Source: Chitinophaga oryzae
GTDB lineage: Bacteria > Bacteroidota > Bacteroidia > Chitinophagales > Chitinophagaceae
DNA: 64,000 bases
Assembly: GCF_012516375.2 (NCBI RefSeq)
Contig: NZ_CP051204.2
Coordinates: 4,650,001-4,714,000 of the forward strand
Direction of reading: 5' to 3'
Shown: one piece after another, positions 16,968-26,219 of the stretch
How positions within the stretch are numbered: the stretch's first letter is position 1
How the letters are laid out: the number at the start of each line of letters is the position of its first letter
The notes under the pieces: model-generated
Told to the model about the DNA's origin: nothing
The model's input: the letters and a program-made list of their open reading frames with translations, nothing else
Databases searched by the model: none
Translations under genes and position numbers: made by a program

Positions 16968-17750
16968 TTATACTGCAGGCTGCCGGCGGTGACGGTAACG
17001 ATAATGGGCATATCCTACCTCGATCAGCGGAACAGCCAGTATCAGCAGGAACGTATACAGAATGCCCCGCTGCAGCCCCTTCAGAAACTGGTCCACCTGG
17101 ACAACCGCAATATTGACAAAAAGATTACCGTTCAGCAATTTCCGTAACGAGGCATGTACGACCTCATTGCTCGCACCGTCCGACAATCCCAACTTATCAT
17201 GCAATAAGTTATAGACCGCCTTATGCATCATGGCGGCGATGTTTTTGTTTTTGGAAATATGCAGTAGCATCGAAGCCAGCTTGCCTTTAACGCCCTGTGT
17301 TGCAGACAGCTGTTGTTCCAGCGTACTGCCGTAAACGTTATAAATCACCACCGCCGCGGTATCAATGAGCTGGTGCGTGCTGAGAGAAGAAACGCCGGCA
17401 TGGCCGCCAAACAGGGAGTCCACGGCGCCCGGCACCTGTTCGCTAAAAAGCGGCGGCACGTGGGCCGCATATACATCGGTATGCTCCCGGATATCTTTAC
17501 GCAGACTATGGAAAAATCCCCATTTCAGCCCGAAGAATCCGGCGATCAATGGCAGCGCTACAAAATAGGCATAAGCCAGGAACTTCAGCAGTTTGTGGGA
17601 ACGGGGCACCAGCATGTATTTGCGCAGCAACAATACCAGGATGAGCGCAACAGCAAAGGCAGTCAGACCAGAGAGAATGGCGCCGGTGACGAACTTGTAG
17701 GGGTTGGTAAACTCGCCGGCCAGTTGGAAGTAGGTAACAATGGTTCGCAT
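16968..17750 (-). CDS. Integral membrane protein of unknown function
   Basis: 260 residues. Membrane segments at about 21-42 (VTGAILSGLTAFAVALILVLLL), 57-76 (LLKFLAYAYFVALPLIAGFFG) and 232-250 (GILYTFLLILAVPLIEVGYA) flank a long, probably extracytoplasmic, helical region (80-225) with no recognised motif. The C terminus is basic (HYRYRHRRQPAV), consistent with a cytoplasmic end. It lies upstream of yccF on the same strand and is probably cotranscribed. Confidence 0.7.
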   Translation of the reverse strand: MRTIVTYFQLAGEFTNPYKFVTGAILSGLTAFAVALILVLLLRKYMLVPRSHKLLKFLAYAYFVALPLIAGFFGLKWGFFHSLRKDIREHTDVYAAHVPPLFSEQVPGAVDSLFGGHAGVSSLSTHQLIDTAAVVIYNVYGSTLEQQLSATQGVKGKLASMLLHISKNKNIAAMMHKAVYNLLHDKLGLSDGASNEVVHASLRKLLNGNLFVNIAVVQVDQFLKGLQRGILYTFLLILAVPLIEVGYAHYRYRHRRQPAV

Positions 17751-17772
17751 ATAGGGAAAACGTTCAATGAGA

Positions 17773-17802
17773 GGAACGCAGCCGCTTTACCGGCTGCGTT
17801 CC
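17773..17802 (-). terminator. Stem-loop downstream of the SGNH hydrolase gene
   Basis: Perfect 12-bp stem GGAACGCAGCCG (17773-17784) with CGGCTGCGTTCC (17791-17802), loop CTTTAC. It lies 13 bases past the hydrolase stop. There is no clear U tract on the minus strand, so termination is likely but not certain. Confidence 0.55.
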
Positions 17803-17815
17803 AAAAAATAAAATG

Positions 17816-18487
17816 TTATCTGGAGGACCTTTTAAGCAGGTAGGGTTGTATCGCTTTGCGCCAGATGGCATAGCCTTTCGGGTTCATGTGCAGCATGTCT
17901 GCCACAAAAAGTTCCGGCCGGGGCTGCCCGTTCTTATCGAGCATCAGCGGATACACGTTGATGAAGTGGGCGTTCTTTTCCTTCGCCAGGAAGGCTTTGA
18001 TGAGCGCGTTGGCTTCTGCGGCCGTTTTCATGTATTGCACGCGGGACGGACTGGGTTTCAGGGAAATGTATTCAATCGGCACCTCGGGCAATCGCGAGCG
18101 GACAACGCTGTACAGTCGCTGAAAGCGGCTGAATACACTATCGGCCGTGGCTCCTTCCGGCAGGTCGTTTTCTCCCACGTAGATCACCACCTGGCGGGGA
18201 TGATAGTCGAAGATAAGGTCCTGTGCAAAATAGATAATGTCGTTGAGCACCGCACCGCCTACGCCTCTGTTCATCACCACGTAGCTGGCGAATGTGCGCT
18301 CCAGGTCGTCCCATTTACGGATGGAAGAACTGCCGACAAATAAAATGGGATCTGCCGGGGGCGCAAACATCTTGTCATACTTTTTGATGGTCCGCACATC
18401 ATCCTCGTAACGGACCTTCTCCTGCGCATGCAGGCTACTGGCTGATATCAACAAGCCTAACAGAAAAGGAAAAAACAACTTTGTCAT
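17816..18487 (-). CDS. Secreted SGNH/GDSL-family hydrolase
   Basis: 223 residues from ATG 18487 (a GTG two codons upstream is possible). The signal peptide ends near residue 22 (...SSLHAQ). The SGNH blocks are all visible: block I FVGSSSIRKW (catalytic serine in 53-55), block II NRGVGGA with G78, block III YVGENDL with N107, and block V with the Asp/His pair in ADMLHMNPKGY. Such enzymes are periplasmic esterases, often deacetylating glycans. It lies just downstream of the T9SS-exported jelly-roll-like enzyme, separated by a terminator-like hairpin. Confidence 0.9.
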   Translation of the reverse strand: MTKLFFPFLLGLLISASSLHAQEKVRYEDDVRTIKKYDKMFAPPADPILFVGSSSIRKWDDLERTFASYVVMNRGVGGAVLNDIIYFAQDLIFDYHPRQVVIYVGENDLPEGATADSVFSRFQRLYSVVRSRLPEVPIEYISLKPSPSRVQYMKTAAEANALIKAFLAKEKNAHFINVYPLMLDKNGQPRPELFVADMLHMNPKGYAIWRKAIQPYLLKRSSR

Positions 18488-18495
18488 TGGCACAA

Positions 18496-18541
18496 AATAA
18501 GGAAGAATTACGAATCAGGAAACCCTTTCCGTAATTCTTCC
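18496..18541 (-). terminator. Hairpin between the T9SS protein and SGNH hydrolase genes
   Basis: GGAAGAATTACG (18501-18512) pairs perfectly with CGTAATTCTTCC (18530-18541); an inner GGAAA/TTTCC pairing extends it. On the minus strand it is followed by TTATTTT, so it can end the transcript of the T9SS protein gene. Confidence 0.7.
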
Positions 18542-18547
18542 GCCGAC

Positions 18548-19708
18548 TTATTGTTTGGTTACCACCTTAGTATATACCTTCCCGTTATGGGTCAGTTTGA
18601 TGACATAAGCGCCTGCAGGCAGGTTTTTGGTGTCGAGTGCCGTGCGGTGATTGCCCGGCTGCAGCGGGCTGTTGAGCAACAGCCCTACCCTTTTCTGTTG
18701 GGTGTCAAACACCTCTACGGTGGTATTGCCCGCTTCTTTTACGTCCAGGTCGATATACGCGATCTGTGGAAAAGGATTGGGAAATACCTGGAAGGAAATT
18801 TTTTCGGGCGCAGTGGTGACTGTCGCCGCCGGCGGAGTGTCCGAAGTCGCCAGCAGCGGGCTGCCGCAGGTAGCGCTGCCTTCGGCGATACAGAAGTCTG
18901 CAAACCGCACCTCTTCATCCCGGATACCGGTGGCCAGTTTGCGGTAAATTCCCCATTTAGGACGACAGAAGGTGGTACCGTCACGCCACATATTAATGTT
19001 GTTATTGCTGTAGTTCAACAGCGTGGTGCCATCGCTGACCTTTTTAATAATGACCTTATAGGAGCCGGTCGTAGTATAGGTGATTTTTTCCTCTACCTCT
19101 ACCCAGGTACCTTTAAAGGAAGACAGTGGCGCGCTGGCTTTCTCTCCGCCGCCGGTTTCACCACTGCCCGGCGTGTAGATGACCTGCAGCTTCTGCGGGG
19201 AGCCGGCACGCGGTGTCAGGGTGATCAGCGGCGCGCCGTCGTCGCCATCGCCGGCTTTGATCTGATGCAGGTGACAGAAGCTGGTAGTCGGCACAAAACC
19301 GGCGTCTATCTTGAATTTCCACCGATAAGTGACCGTCTCTCCGTACGTGGCTTTTACGTTGGCCGGCGAAGGCCCGAAGGTCTTGATCTCATTCCGTTGC
19401 CGGTCAGTGTTGGAACCGCAACGGTCGTTGTCCGGCGTGGTGTGCAGGAAAAAAACAAAAACATTCTTGTTCAGGGTCGCGTCAAATTCTTCAGTAATGT
19501 GGCGGCCAAACGAAGGATGTGCACAGTCCGGCACTTCGCTGGCAGTGCCGCTGCCCAGCACACTCTCTATCAGCTCGTAGGTGTTGCCAGGGCCGTTGGC
19601 GGACAATGTTACCTGCGCATGGCTGGCGGAGCAACAAAATAAACCGGCAATAGTGAGGAGGGCAGGTTTCCATAAATCATGCAAAGGTTTGCTTTCAGGA
19701 AGTTTCAT
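18548..19708 (-). CDS. T9SS-exported putative polysaccharide lyase-like protein
   Basis: 386 residues from ATG 19708, which starts a signal peptide (KPALLTIAGLFCCSASHAQ); an in-frame ATG at 19762 would only lengthen the N terminus. The central domain (about 30-265) is beta-rich with DRQRNEIKTFGPSP, ETVTYRWKFKI, SFCHLHQIKAG and GTWVEVEEKITYT, a pattern I associate with concanavalin-like jelly-roll polysaccharide lyases and glycosidases. The C-terminal 80 residues are a type A T9SS sorting domain (FQVFPNPF, DTQQKRVG, LPAGAYVIKLTHNGKVYTKVV). So it is secreted by the type IX system; the precise substrate is not identifiable. Confidence 0.78.
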   Translation of the reverse strand: MKLPESKPLHDLWKPALLTIAGLFCCSASHAQVTLSANGPGNTYELIESVLGSGTASEVPDCAHPSFGRHITEEFDATLNKNVFVFFLHTTPDNDRCGSNTDRQRNEIKTFGPSPANVKATYGETVTYRWKFKIDAGFVPTTSFCHLHQIKAGDGDDGAPLITLTPRAGSPQKLQVIYTPGSGETGGGEKASAPLSSFKGTWVEVEEKITYTTTGSYKVIIKKVSDGTTLLNYSNNNINMWRDGTTFCRPKWGIYRKLATGIRDEEVRFADFCIAEGSATCGSPLLATSDTPPAATVTTAPEKISFQVFPNPFPQIAYIDLDVKEAGNTTVEVFDTQQKRVGLLLNSPLQPGNHRTALDTKNLPAGAYVIKLTHNGKVYTKVVTKQ

Positions 19709-20288
<580 letters not shown>

Positions 20289-21386
20289 TCACCGCTGCAC
20301 CGTAAATAGCACTTTCTTTCCCGTACGGGCCGACTCTTTGGCGGCCTCGAGGATGCGCAGCACCAGCACATTATTGGGCAACGCATACAGGCCGTAAGGC
20401 GGCGGCGTTTCTTTCCCCTTCACCACGGCAGCCAGGTAGAGGAACGGATCTTCGTAAACCGGTATATCCGTTGCCGTGACTTGCCGGATTACTGCCGGCG
20501 CTGGCTCACGGTTACGAAGCACCAGCGTATTTTTGTCTGCCGCTATGATATACCCTTTGTCTCCGTACACCTCCATATCTTTGCGGCTAAAGGTCCAGTT
20601 CCAGGAAGCTTGTATAATGCACTGAGCGTCAGGGTAATCTACAATAATTGTGGCATCGTCATCTACCTTCGGATAACGGTCAGGCTTATACTGGCGGGTG
20701 ACGGCTGTAACGGCAACGGGCATACGGTTTTTCATGAGCCGTGTCATCAGGTTGGCGCCGTAGCAGCCAAAGTCCATCAGCGCGCCACCACCGTTCAGCA
20801 CCGGGTCGGTCAGCCACGACAGGAAAGCGGGGCTGCATCCTATCTCCTGCGGCCCCTGGTGCCCGTCATGGATCACCACCTTCCGTACACGGCCTGCAAA
20901 ACTGCTGTCTTCCAGCAGCTGGAAGGTTTTAGCCACCGTAGGGTACCAGCTGGTTTCGTAGTTGGTCAGCAGATGGATTCCATACTGCCGCGCCAGCGAG
21001 TCCATCGCCAGCGCATCGGGCAGATTGGCGGCCAGCGGCTTTTCTACCATCACATGGATGCCTCTCGGTGCACAGGCTTCCACTACTTCCCGGTGACTGT
21101 ACACCGATCCAAAGGCCAGTACGGCCTGCGGCTTCACGGCATCCAGCATCCGGCCCAGGTCATGGTACACCTGCTGCGGCGGTATATGATACTGCCGCGC
21201 TACCTTGCCGGCCAGGGCGGTATCTTTTTCGTATATGCCTGCCAGTTGTATATCATTGCGATTGGCACGGCCCAGTATCCAACCGGAGTGGCCATGCGAT
21301 ACGCCGGCAACGGCCACCCGCAGGGCCTGCGCTGAAGCGCAGACCTGTGCGAGCATCAACAACAGAAAAATATAATATCGTTTCAT
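20289..21386 (-). CDS. Periplasmic Gfo/Idh/MocA-family oxidoreductase
   Basis: 365 residues. A Sec signal peptide (MKRYYIFLLLMLAQVCASAQ) precedes a Rossmann-type NAD(P) domain (LRVAVAGVSHGHSG, about 22-150) with the family EKP motif (HVMVEKPLAANL) and a C-terminal GFO_IDH_MocA-like domain with GGGALMDFGCYGANLMTRL. Its ATG overlaps the stop of the upstream oxidoreductase gene by one base (TAATG), so translation is coupled. With its partner and the TIM-barrel protein it probably oxidises or reduces a sugar or glycoside in the periplasm. Confidence 0.92.
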   Translation of the reverse strand: MKRYYIFLLLMLAQVCASAQALRVAVAGVSHGHSGWILGRANRNDIQLAGIYEKDTALAGKVARQYHIPPQQVYHDLGRMLDAVKPQAVLAFGSVYSHREVVEACAPRGIHVMVEKPLAANLPDALAMDSLARQYGIHLLTNYETSWYPTVAKTFQLLEDSSFAGRVRKVVIHDGHQGPQEIGCSPAFLSWLTDPVLNGGGALMDFGCYGANLMTRLMKNRMPVAVTAVTRQYKPDRYPKVDDDATIIVDYPDAQCIIQASWNWTFSRKDMEVYGDKGYIIAADKNTLVLRNREPAPAVIRQVTATDIPVYEDPFLYLAAVVKGKETPPPYGLYALPNNVLVLRILEAAKESARTGKKVLFTVQR

Positions 21387-22750
21387 TACATCGTAAATAC
21401 TTTACCACCCACCATCACTTCCTGGGTAGCTTCATCAAAAGTAGCTTTCATTCCCGTACGGTAAGCGGCGTTGCCCATGATCAGCGCAATAGAGTGCGAA
21501 TAGGCCGCTTCTATCGGCGCGTGAGGCTGCTTGCGGTCCCGCACACTGGTCATCCAGTTGCGCACATGCGCGCTGGTCAGCGGGTCGCCGCCGGTGTTGG
21601 CGCTGGTCTCCGCTTTTTCCTGTGTACTCAGCGTCATCGGTGTCAACAGGTTGGCGTGCATTCCCATCTCCGCTGCCTCCTTTTCTGTTAATCCGCCGGT
21701 GCTGGTAATTTTACTGGTAGACATATCAATGGTGCCGCCGTTGGAATAATAGATCTCTTTCGTACCCCCGGCAGAGTTATGAAAACGGCTGCTGTACATT
21801 ACCTGGAAACCTTTTTCCGGGTTGTCGGCCGGACCATAATCAAATACGGCGGTCAGCGTGTCCGGGTTCTTGCGGCCGTCATGCCACATATAGATGCCGC
21901 CATTGGCCACGGCGCTGCGCGGGTGTTTCAGGCCGCTGAACCAATGCACGGTGTCAATCTGGTGCGTCATCCACTGCCCGAAGATGCCGGAGGAATAAGG
22001 CCAGAACAAACGGTACTCCAGGTATTTGCGCGGGTCCCAGCTGTCGTTCGGACGCCCGGCCAGGAAACGCTTCCAGTCCGTGTCAGATTCCCGGATGCTC
22101 TTTACCAGGTCCGGCCGGCGCCAGCGTCCCGGCTGGTTTACATTCCAGGTCATCTCCACCATGGTGATATCGCCGAACTTTCCCTGCTTAATAAAATTGG
22201 CCGCTGCATGGTAACTCGTACCGCTGCGCCGCTGTGTGCCCACCTGCATGATCCTGCCGGACTCTTTTACGGCCTTCAGCGCCTTGCGGGCGTCGTCCAT
22301 CGTTTCGGCAAACGGCTTCTCACTGTATACGTCACATTTGTTTTTTACTGCTTCGATGGTATGATAGGCGTGCTGAAAATCAGCCGATGCGATAAACACT
22401 GCGTCCAGGTCTTTCACCCGGTACAGCTCATCGTTGTTGACACAGGCCTGCACCTTATGCCCCGTCTTCTCTTCCAGGAAAGCCTTGCCCTCTTCGCGGC
22501 GGCGGTTCCATATGTCAGACACCGCGATCAGGTCGAAGTTCAGCTCCTTGTTATGGCTGAAGAAAGAAGGCAGCAACGCCTGCCGGGCACGGTCGGAAAA
22601 TCCTACCAGCCCCACATTCACCCTGTCGTTCGCACCCAGTATACGGGCATAACTGCTGGCCGGCATTCCCATAGCCGTGATCGTTAACCCCGCCCCTGCC
22701 ATCAGGGACTGTTGCAGAAATTCCCGTCTTGTCTTTTTTGTGGTTGTCAT
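21386..22750 (-). CDS. Tat-exported Gfo/Idh/MocA-family oxidoreductase
   Basis: 454 residues. The N terminus is a twin-arginine signal (KKTRREFLQQSLMAGAGLTI), implying export folded with bound NAD(P). The Rossmann domain (VNVGLVGFSDRARQALL) and the EKP motif (CDVYSEKPFAETM) are followed by the C-terminal substrate domain containing W-x-H-D-G-R and the conserved region GQWMTHQIDTVHWFSG. Tat export of a cofactor-retaining sugar dehydrogenase is typical of periplasmic 3-keto-glycoside pathways. Middle gene of the three-gene operon, 12 bases after the TIM-barrel gene. Confidence 0.93.
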   Translation of the reverse strand: MTTTKKTRREFLQQSLMAGAGLTITAMGMPASSYARILGANDRVNVGLVGFSDRARQALLPSFFSHNKELNFDLIAVSDIWNRRREEGKAFLEEKTGHKVQACVNNDELYRVKDLDAVFIASADFQHAYHTIEAVKNKCDVYSEKPFAETMDDARKALKAVKESGRIMQVGTQRRSGTSYHAAANFIKQGKFGDITMVEMTWNVNQPGRWRRPDLVKSIRESDTDWKRFLAGRPNDSWDPRKYLEYRLFWPYSSGIFGQWMTHQIDTVHWFSGLKHPRSAVANGGIYMWHDGRKNPDTLTAVFDYGPADNPEKGFQVMYSSRFHNSAGGTKEIYYSNGGTIDMSTSKITSTGGLTEKEAAEMGMHANLLTPMTLSTQEKAETSANTGGDPLTSAHVRNWMTSVRDRKQPHAPIEAAYSHSIALIMGNAAYRTGMKATFDEATQEVMVGGKVFTM

Positions 22751-22762
22751 TGTACAAGTATT

Positions 22763-23656
22763 TTATTTTTTTCCGGAGATATGATATACTTCATTGAGTT
22801 GCCCTTCCAGGTAAGCCACCGCCGGCGCATATTCCTTTGCAGGATCGGTCCAACGGCACTCCATCATGATCCGCCCGCTATAGCCGATGCTGCGCAGCGC
22901 TGCCAGGTAAGGACGGAAATCCTGTTGCTCCACTCCCGGGGCGGAACGTTTCTCCCGCTCCGCAATATGACAATGCACCAGGATGCCTTTTGCCTTCAGC
23001 AGGTTATCTGCCGGTTCGTTCTCCCGCAACATGTGATAAATGTCGGCCGTCAACCTGAAATGCGGATGCCCGATGGCGGTCACCACCTGGCAACCTTCGG
23101 CTATTGTGTTTACAAAGTTGGTTTCGGTAGCATTTAAATTTTCCATGGCAATCAGGCAGTTATGTTTTGCTGCAATATCTGCCATTTTCCGGGCCAGCCG
23201 GATAAACTGTCCCTTCGCCGTGTCCCGGTTAAACCCCTCCGGAATCTTACGCGCCTCGCCGCTGCCCAGTACGATCAACCGGATACCCGCCTTTTCCGCC
23301 CGTTGCATTACCGTGTCCACGTACCCCAGTACCCATGCTTCATTGACAGCCGGCCCCGTTAATTTGAGGTAGCCCGGTATAAAAACATTACAGGTCTGTA
23401 CCCGGCAACGGGCTTTGTTGATCCGTTGTATATTGGCCGTAAAGGTCGCCTCACTGACGGAAGGCGCCAGCATCCTTTTAACCGTCTCTTCAAGGCAGGA
23501 GAAACCGGCCGCACCGGCCAGACTGTCGTTATCCATGGAGGCGGCAATGCCCAGGACAGGCATGCCCTTTTTCCCGGCAGGCGACTGTGCACCTGCATTC
23601 GATTGCAATAAAGTAGCGAAACAAAGGAAGAATAGACCGGTCAGCGTGTTTTTCAT
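22763..23656 (-). CDS. Periplasmic TIM-barrel sugar isomerase/epimerase-like protein
   Basis: 297 residues. Signal peptide to about residue 24 (...LLQSNAGAQ), then an AP-endonuclease-2/xylose-isomerase-like TIM barrel: LGIAASMDNDSL, RLIVLGSGEARKIPEG, NCLIAMENLNATE (metal glutamate), FRLTADIYHML (aspartate/histidine), ILVHCHIAE and GRIMMECRW (last glutamate). These E-D/H-H-E positions fit the divalent-metal site. In characterised Bacteroides 3-keto-glycoside loci a member of this family acts as a hydratase/isomerase beside two Gfo/Idh/MocA dehydrogenases. First gene of the operon. Confidence 0.88.
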   Translation of the reverse strand: MKNTLTGLFFLCFATLLQSNAGAQSPAGKKGMPVLGIAASMDNDSLAGAAGFSCLEETVKRMLAPSVSEATFTANIQRINKARCRVQTCNVFIPGYLKLTGPAVNEAWVLGYVDTVMQRAEKAGIRLIVLGSGEARKIPEGFNRDTAKGQFIRLARKMADIAAKHNCLIAMENLNATETNFVNTIAEGCQVVTAIGHPHFRLTADIYHMLRENEPADNLLKAKGILVHCHIAEREKRSAPGVEQQDFRPYLAALRSIGYSGRIMMECRWTDPAKEYAPAVAYLEGQLNEVYHISGKK

Positions 23657-23691
23657 AAAGTGGAAAGCCCGGAAAAGAAAGGCTGCTGGAA

Positions 23692-23718
23692 AAAATAACC
23701 AATTTATTTGGTTATTTT
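23692..23718. promoter_or_regulatory. AT-rich inverted repeat, operator or terminator
   Basis: AAAATAACCAA (23692-23702) pairs perfectly with TTGGTTATTTT (23708-23718) around TTTAT. Read on the minus strand it is followed by a T-rich run, so it may terminate the gene ending at 23812. It also lies 36-62 bases upstream of the sugar operon ATG, and a third copy AATAACCAAA occurs at 23791-23800, so an operator is equally possible. Confidence 0.45.
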
Positions 23719-23811
23719 ATTATTTAGTTATTTTATTATTGAAATGACCGGGGGTATTTTATCGTAGGGGCCAGATATAATACAATCACCAATAACCAAA
23801 TTTTCAAATGG

Positions 23812-24300
23812 TCAAGTTTTCAAAGCTTCCAGCAGCGGTTCTACCTGGCGCCTGAAATCATATTGCAGGTCCTCATGCAATCCCACGATCACCTTCACTA
23901 TTTTTTTCAGTTGGGCTGCGTACAGATTATGCAGCACCGTGCTCTGGTGTCGTAACAGCCCGGAGTCCAGCAGCTGCTCACAGAAATAAATCAGCAGCTC
24001 TGCCTCTGCCGGCTTGGAGCCCATGTAACGAATATGCTTGTTGACCAGCCGCAATATCTTGCGCAACCGTTTTTTGGCATTGTGCAGGTTGCTGCCGGCC
24101 ATTTCCTCAAACCCCTGGTCCATTTCGGTCTTCACCGCATTGATGTATCCCTGTTCATCGTCCGCATCGAACAACAGATAAGTCAGCAGTTCCTTGTTCT
24201 CCTTTTTATATTTGGCCAGGCGCAGGCACAAGGCCGCCAGCTGCGCCGGTGGCACGGCTGCCAGCTCTTTCTTCAACTCGTTGATGGACGCTGTTTTCAT
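23812..24300 (-). CDS. Hypothetical helical protein
   Basis: 162 residues from ATG 24300 (MKTASINELKKELAAVPPAQ); the open frame continues to 24408 but without a plausible start signal. It is cytoplasmic and predicted all-helical, starting with a SAP-like or HEAT-like 'INELKKELAAVPPAQLAALCLRLAKYKKENKELLTYLLF' segment and continuing with basic helices (LHNAKKRLRKILRLVNKHIRYMGS). I know of similar hypothetical proteins in Chitinophagaceae but no function. Confidence 0.7.
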   Translation of the reverse strand: MKTASINELKKELAAVPPAQLAALCLRLAKYKKENKELLTYLLFDADDEQGYINAVKTEMDQGFEEMAGSNLHNAKKRLRKILRLVNKHIRYMGSKPAEAELLIYFCEQLLDSGLLRHQSTVLHNLYAAQLKKIVKVIVGLHEDLQYDFRRQVEPLLEALKT

Positions 24301-24435
24301 CTTGATTTTATTGCGGCCCGAAAATACAATTAATAAATAGTATGGTGCAACACCTAAGCCTGCGCACATGTCATAATTAGTTAACTTGCAATTCTTCAAT
24401 AACCCCATTTACTCACTTCTAAACAGCCACAGATT

Positions 24436-25011
24436 ATGAAAGCACAGTACGTGTTGGCCGCCGTTATCGGTTGCCTGTTCTCAGTTAACATGGCGCATGC
24501 CCAAATGGATTCCACCGCCGCCCACAAAGCATGGATGGCCTACATGACGCCCGGCCCCGAACATCAGCTGCTGGCCAAAACCGACGGTGACTGGACCACC
24601 GACATGACTTTCTGGAAAGGCCCCGGCGCTCCTCCGGAAAAAGCCACCGGCAGCTGTTCCAACAAAATGATCCTCGGCGGACGGTATCAGGAAAGCCGCT
24701 ATACGGCAGACATGATGGGCATGCCCTTCGAAGGTCTCGGTACCACCGCTTACGACAACGCCCGTAAAATGTACCTCAACAGCTGGATCGACAATATGGG
24801 CACCGGCATGATGATGATGGAGGGCAAATGGGACCCCGCCCTCAATGGTATCGTCTATACCGGAAAGTCGTTTGACCCCCCCAGCCAGAAAACCGTCGAG
24901 CTGCGCCAGGTCATCAAAATCAGGGACGCCGATAGCTATACAATGGAAATGTACCGCATGGCCGATGGCAAAGAATTCAAGGAAATGGAAATCACCTTCA
25001 AACGGAAATAG
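24436..25011 (+). CDS. Secreted DUF1579 protein
   Basis: 191 residues. Signal peptide to about residue 23 (...VNMAHAQ), then a lipocalin-like beta-barrel DUF1579 domain: HQLLAKTDGDWTTDMTFW, GSCSNKMILGGRYQESRYTADMMGMPFEGLGTTAYDNARKMYLNSWID and a terminal MEMYRMADGKEFKEMEITF. DUF1579 proteins are common in Bacteroidota and have no defined role; ligand binding is suspected from the fold. Monocistronic, with a terminator-like hairpin downstream. Confidence 0.9.
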   Translation: MKAQYVLAAVIGCLFSVNMAHAQMDSTAAHKAWMAYMTPGPEHQLLAKTDGDWTTDMTFWKGPGAPPEKATGSCSNKMILGGRYQESRYTADMMGMPFEGLGTTAYDNARKMYLNSWIDNMGTGMMMMEGKWDPALNGIVYTGKSFDPPSQKTVELRQVIKIRDADSYTMEMYRMADGKEFKEMEITFKRK

Positions 25012-25466
25012 CTGCTGCAACCCATAACATATGCCGGCGGCCATGCCCCACAGCACAGGCCGCCTTCTTTCACGCCGACACATTACAACCAAAACGAATA
25101 TAAACAAAACCGGTACGGATATTAATTCAGGGGCCTTCCTGCAATCGGTGGCCTTATCTTTGATCGTCCGCTGTTTATCCGCCTGTTTTGCCTGCCGCCG
25201 TTGGCGGCCGGCGCTATCCAGTTCTTCCCTTAGGGAAATGTTTGAATGTATTCAGCATAAAATAAAAATATTCTGGTGAACACCGTAGCTGCACCGGCTT
25301 CTGCATTGTTCAGTCATATAGTTTGTTCTCCGGAGAGCCCTATTATGTGTAAGCTGTTAGGTCGGCCTTTTATTCTTTGTTGATAACCTTGCAGGTATTA
25401 CCATCCGGTAATACCTGATTTTTTTGTTATTTTTAATAAAATGAGCAATAACCCATATCCGAGACC
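25012..25466. other. Intergenic region, 455 bp, no gene
   Basis: Apart from the terminator hairpin at its left end I find no credible reading frame, RNA gene or repeat. The last 100 bp are AT-rich and presumably carry the promoter of the LytTR regulator gene; no exact TAnnTTTG element is convincing. Confidence 0.5.
25036..25070 (+). terminator. Terminator-like hairpin after the DUF1579 gene
   Basis: GGCGGCC (25036-25042) pairs with GGCCGCC (25058-25064), with an inner TGC/GCA pairing, followed by TTCTTT. It begins 24 bases past the stop codon. Confidence 0.6.
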
Positions 25467-26213
25467 ATGATCCGTACGCTGATTATTGACGATGAACCGG
25501 CCATCCGGAAAGATCTGGAATGGCTCATGAAACGCTACCCGGATTTCATTGTACTGGGGAGCTGCGGCAGCATCGCCGAGGCACGGATCATCATCCCCAA
25601 CACAGAACCGGAGCTGTTGCTACTGGACATTGAACTCGCTGACGGCACCGGATTTGACCTCTTACAGGAATTTCCCGACAGAAATTTCCGGATCATTTTC
25701 ATCACCGCTTATAATGAACATGCGATCAAAGCCATCAAATTCGGGGCGTTTGACTATCTGCTGAAACCAGTGGATGAGGAGGAGCTGATGGCCACCCTCA
25801 AACGGCTGTTGTCCGAAAGTGCCGTCAACACCCGCACCCAGATGGATATCACCAGCGGGCATCTGCAGCCTAAAAAACCGGCCCTGCAGAACCGCATCGT
25901 GCTCCGCTCCTCTCAATACCTGCAGGTAGTGCCTTTCGAGGAAATCCTCTATTGCCAGAGCGACGGCAGTTATACCACCTTCCACCTGTCTGACAAAAGA
26001 AAGGTAATGGTTTCCCGGCCTATCAAGGAGTATGAGGAACTGCTGCCGGAAAGCTGGTTTATCCGCATCCATCAGTCCTACATCGTCAATCACCATTTTA
26101 TAGACCGTTTTCTGAAAGAAGGCATCCTGATCCTGAAAGACGGCACAGAAATTCCTGTTTCCGCCCGTAAGCGCGAGTATGTCCGGCAGTTCCTGATGGG
26201 CGACCATAATTGA
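25467..26213 (+). CDS. LytTR-family response regulator
   Basis: 248 residues. Receiver domain (1-118) with the acidic pair D8/D9, phospho-acceptor D54 (LLLLDIELADG), T in FITAYNEHA and the lysine in FDYLLKPVDEEEL. C-terminal LytTR DNA-binding domain (about 142-240): NRIVLRSSQYLQVVPFEEILYCQSDGSYTTFHL, WFIRIHQSYIVNHHFIDRF and EIPVSARKREYV. It is immediately followed by its likely cognate LytS-type kinase, whose ATG lies six bases past this stop. Confidence 0.96.
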   Translation: MIRTLIIDDEPAIRKDLEWLMKRYPDFIVLGSCGSIAEARIIIPNTEPELLLLDIELADGTGFDLLQEFPDRNFRIIFITAYNEHAIKAIKFGAFDYLLKPVDEEELMATLKRLLSESAVNTRTQMDITSGHLQPKKPALQNRIVLRSSQYLQVVPFEEILYCQSDGSYTTFHLSDKRKVMVSRPIKEYEELLPESWFIRIHQSYIVNHHFIDRFLKEGILILKDGTEIPVSARKREYVRQFLMGDHN

Positions 26214-26219
26214 TTGTAC

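Noticed and set aside
18551..19642. 363-codon plus-strand frame opposite the T9SS protein
   Set aside because: The minus-strand protein has a signal peptide and a sorting domain; the shadow has neither.
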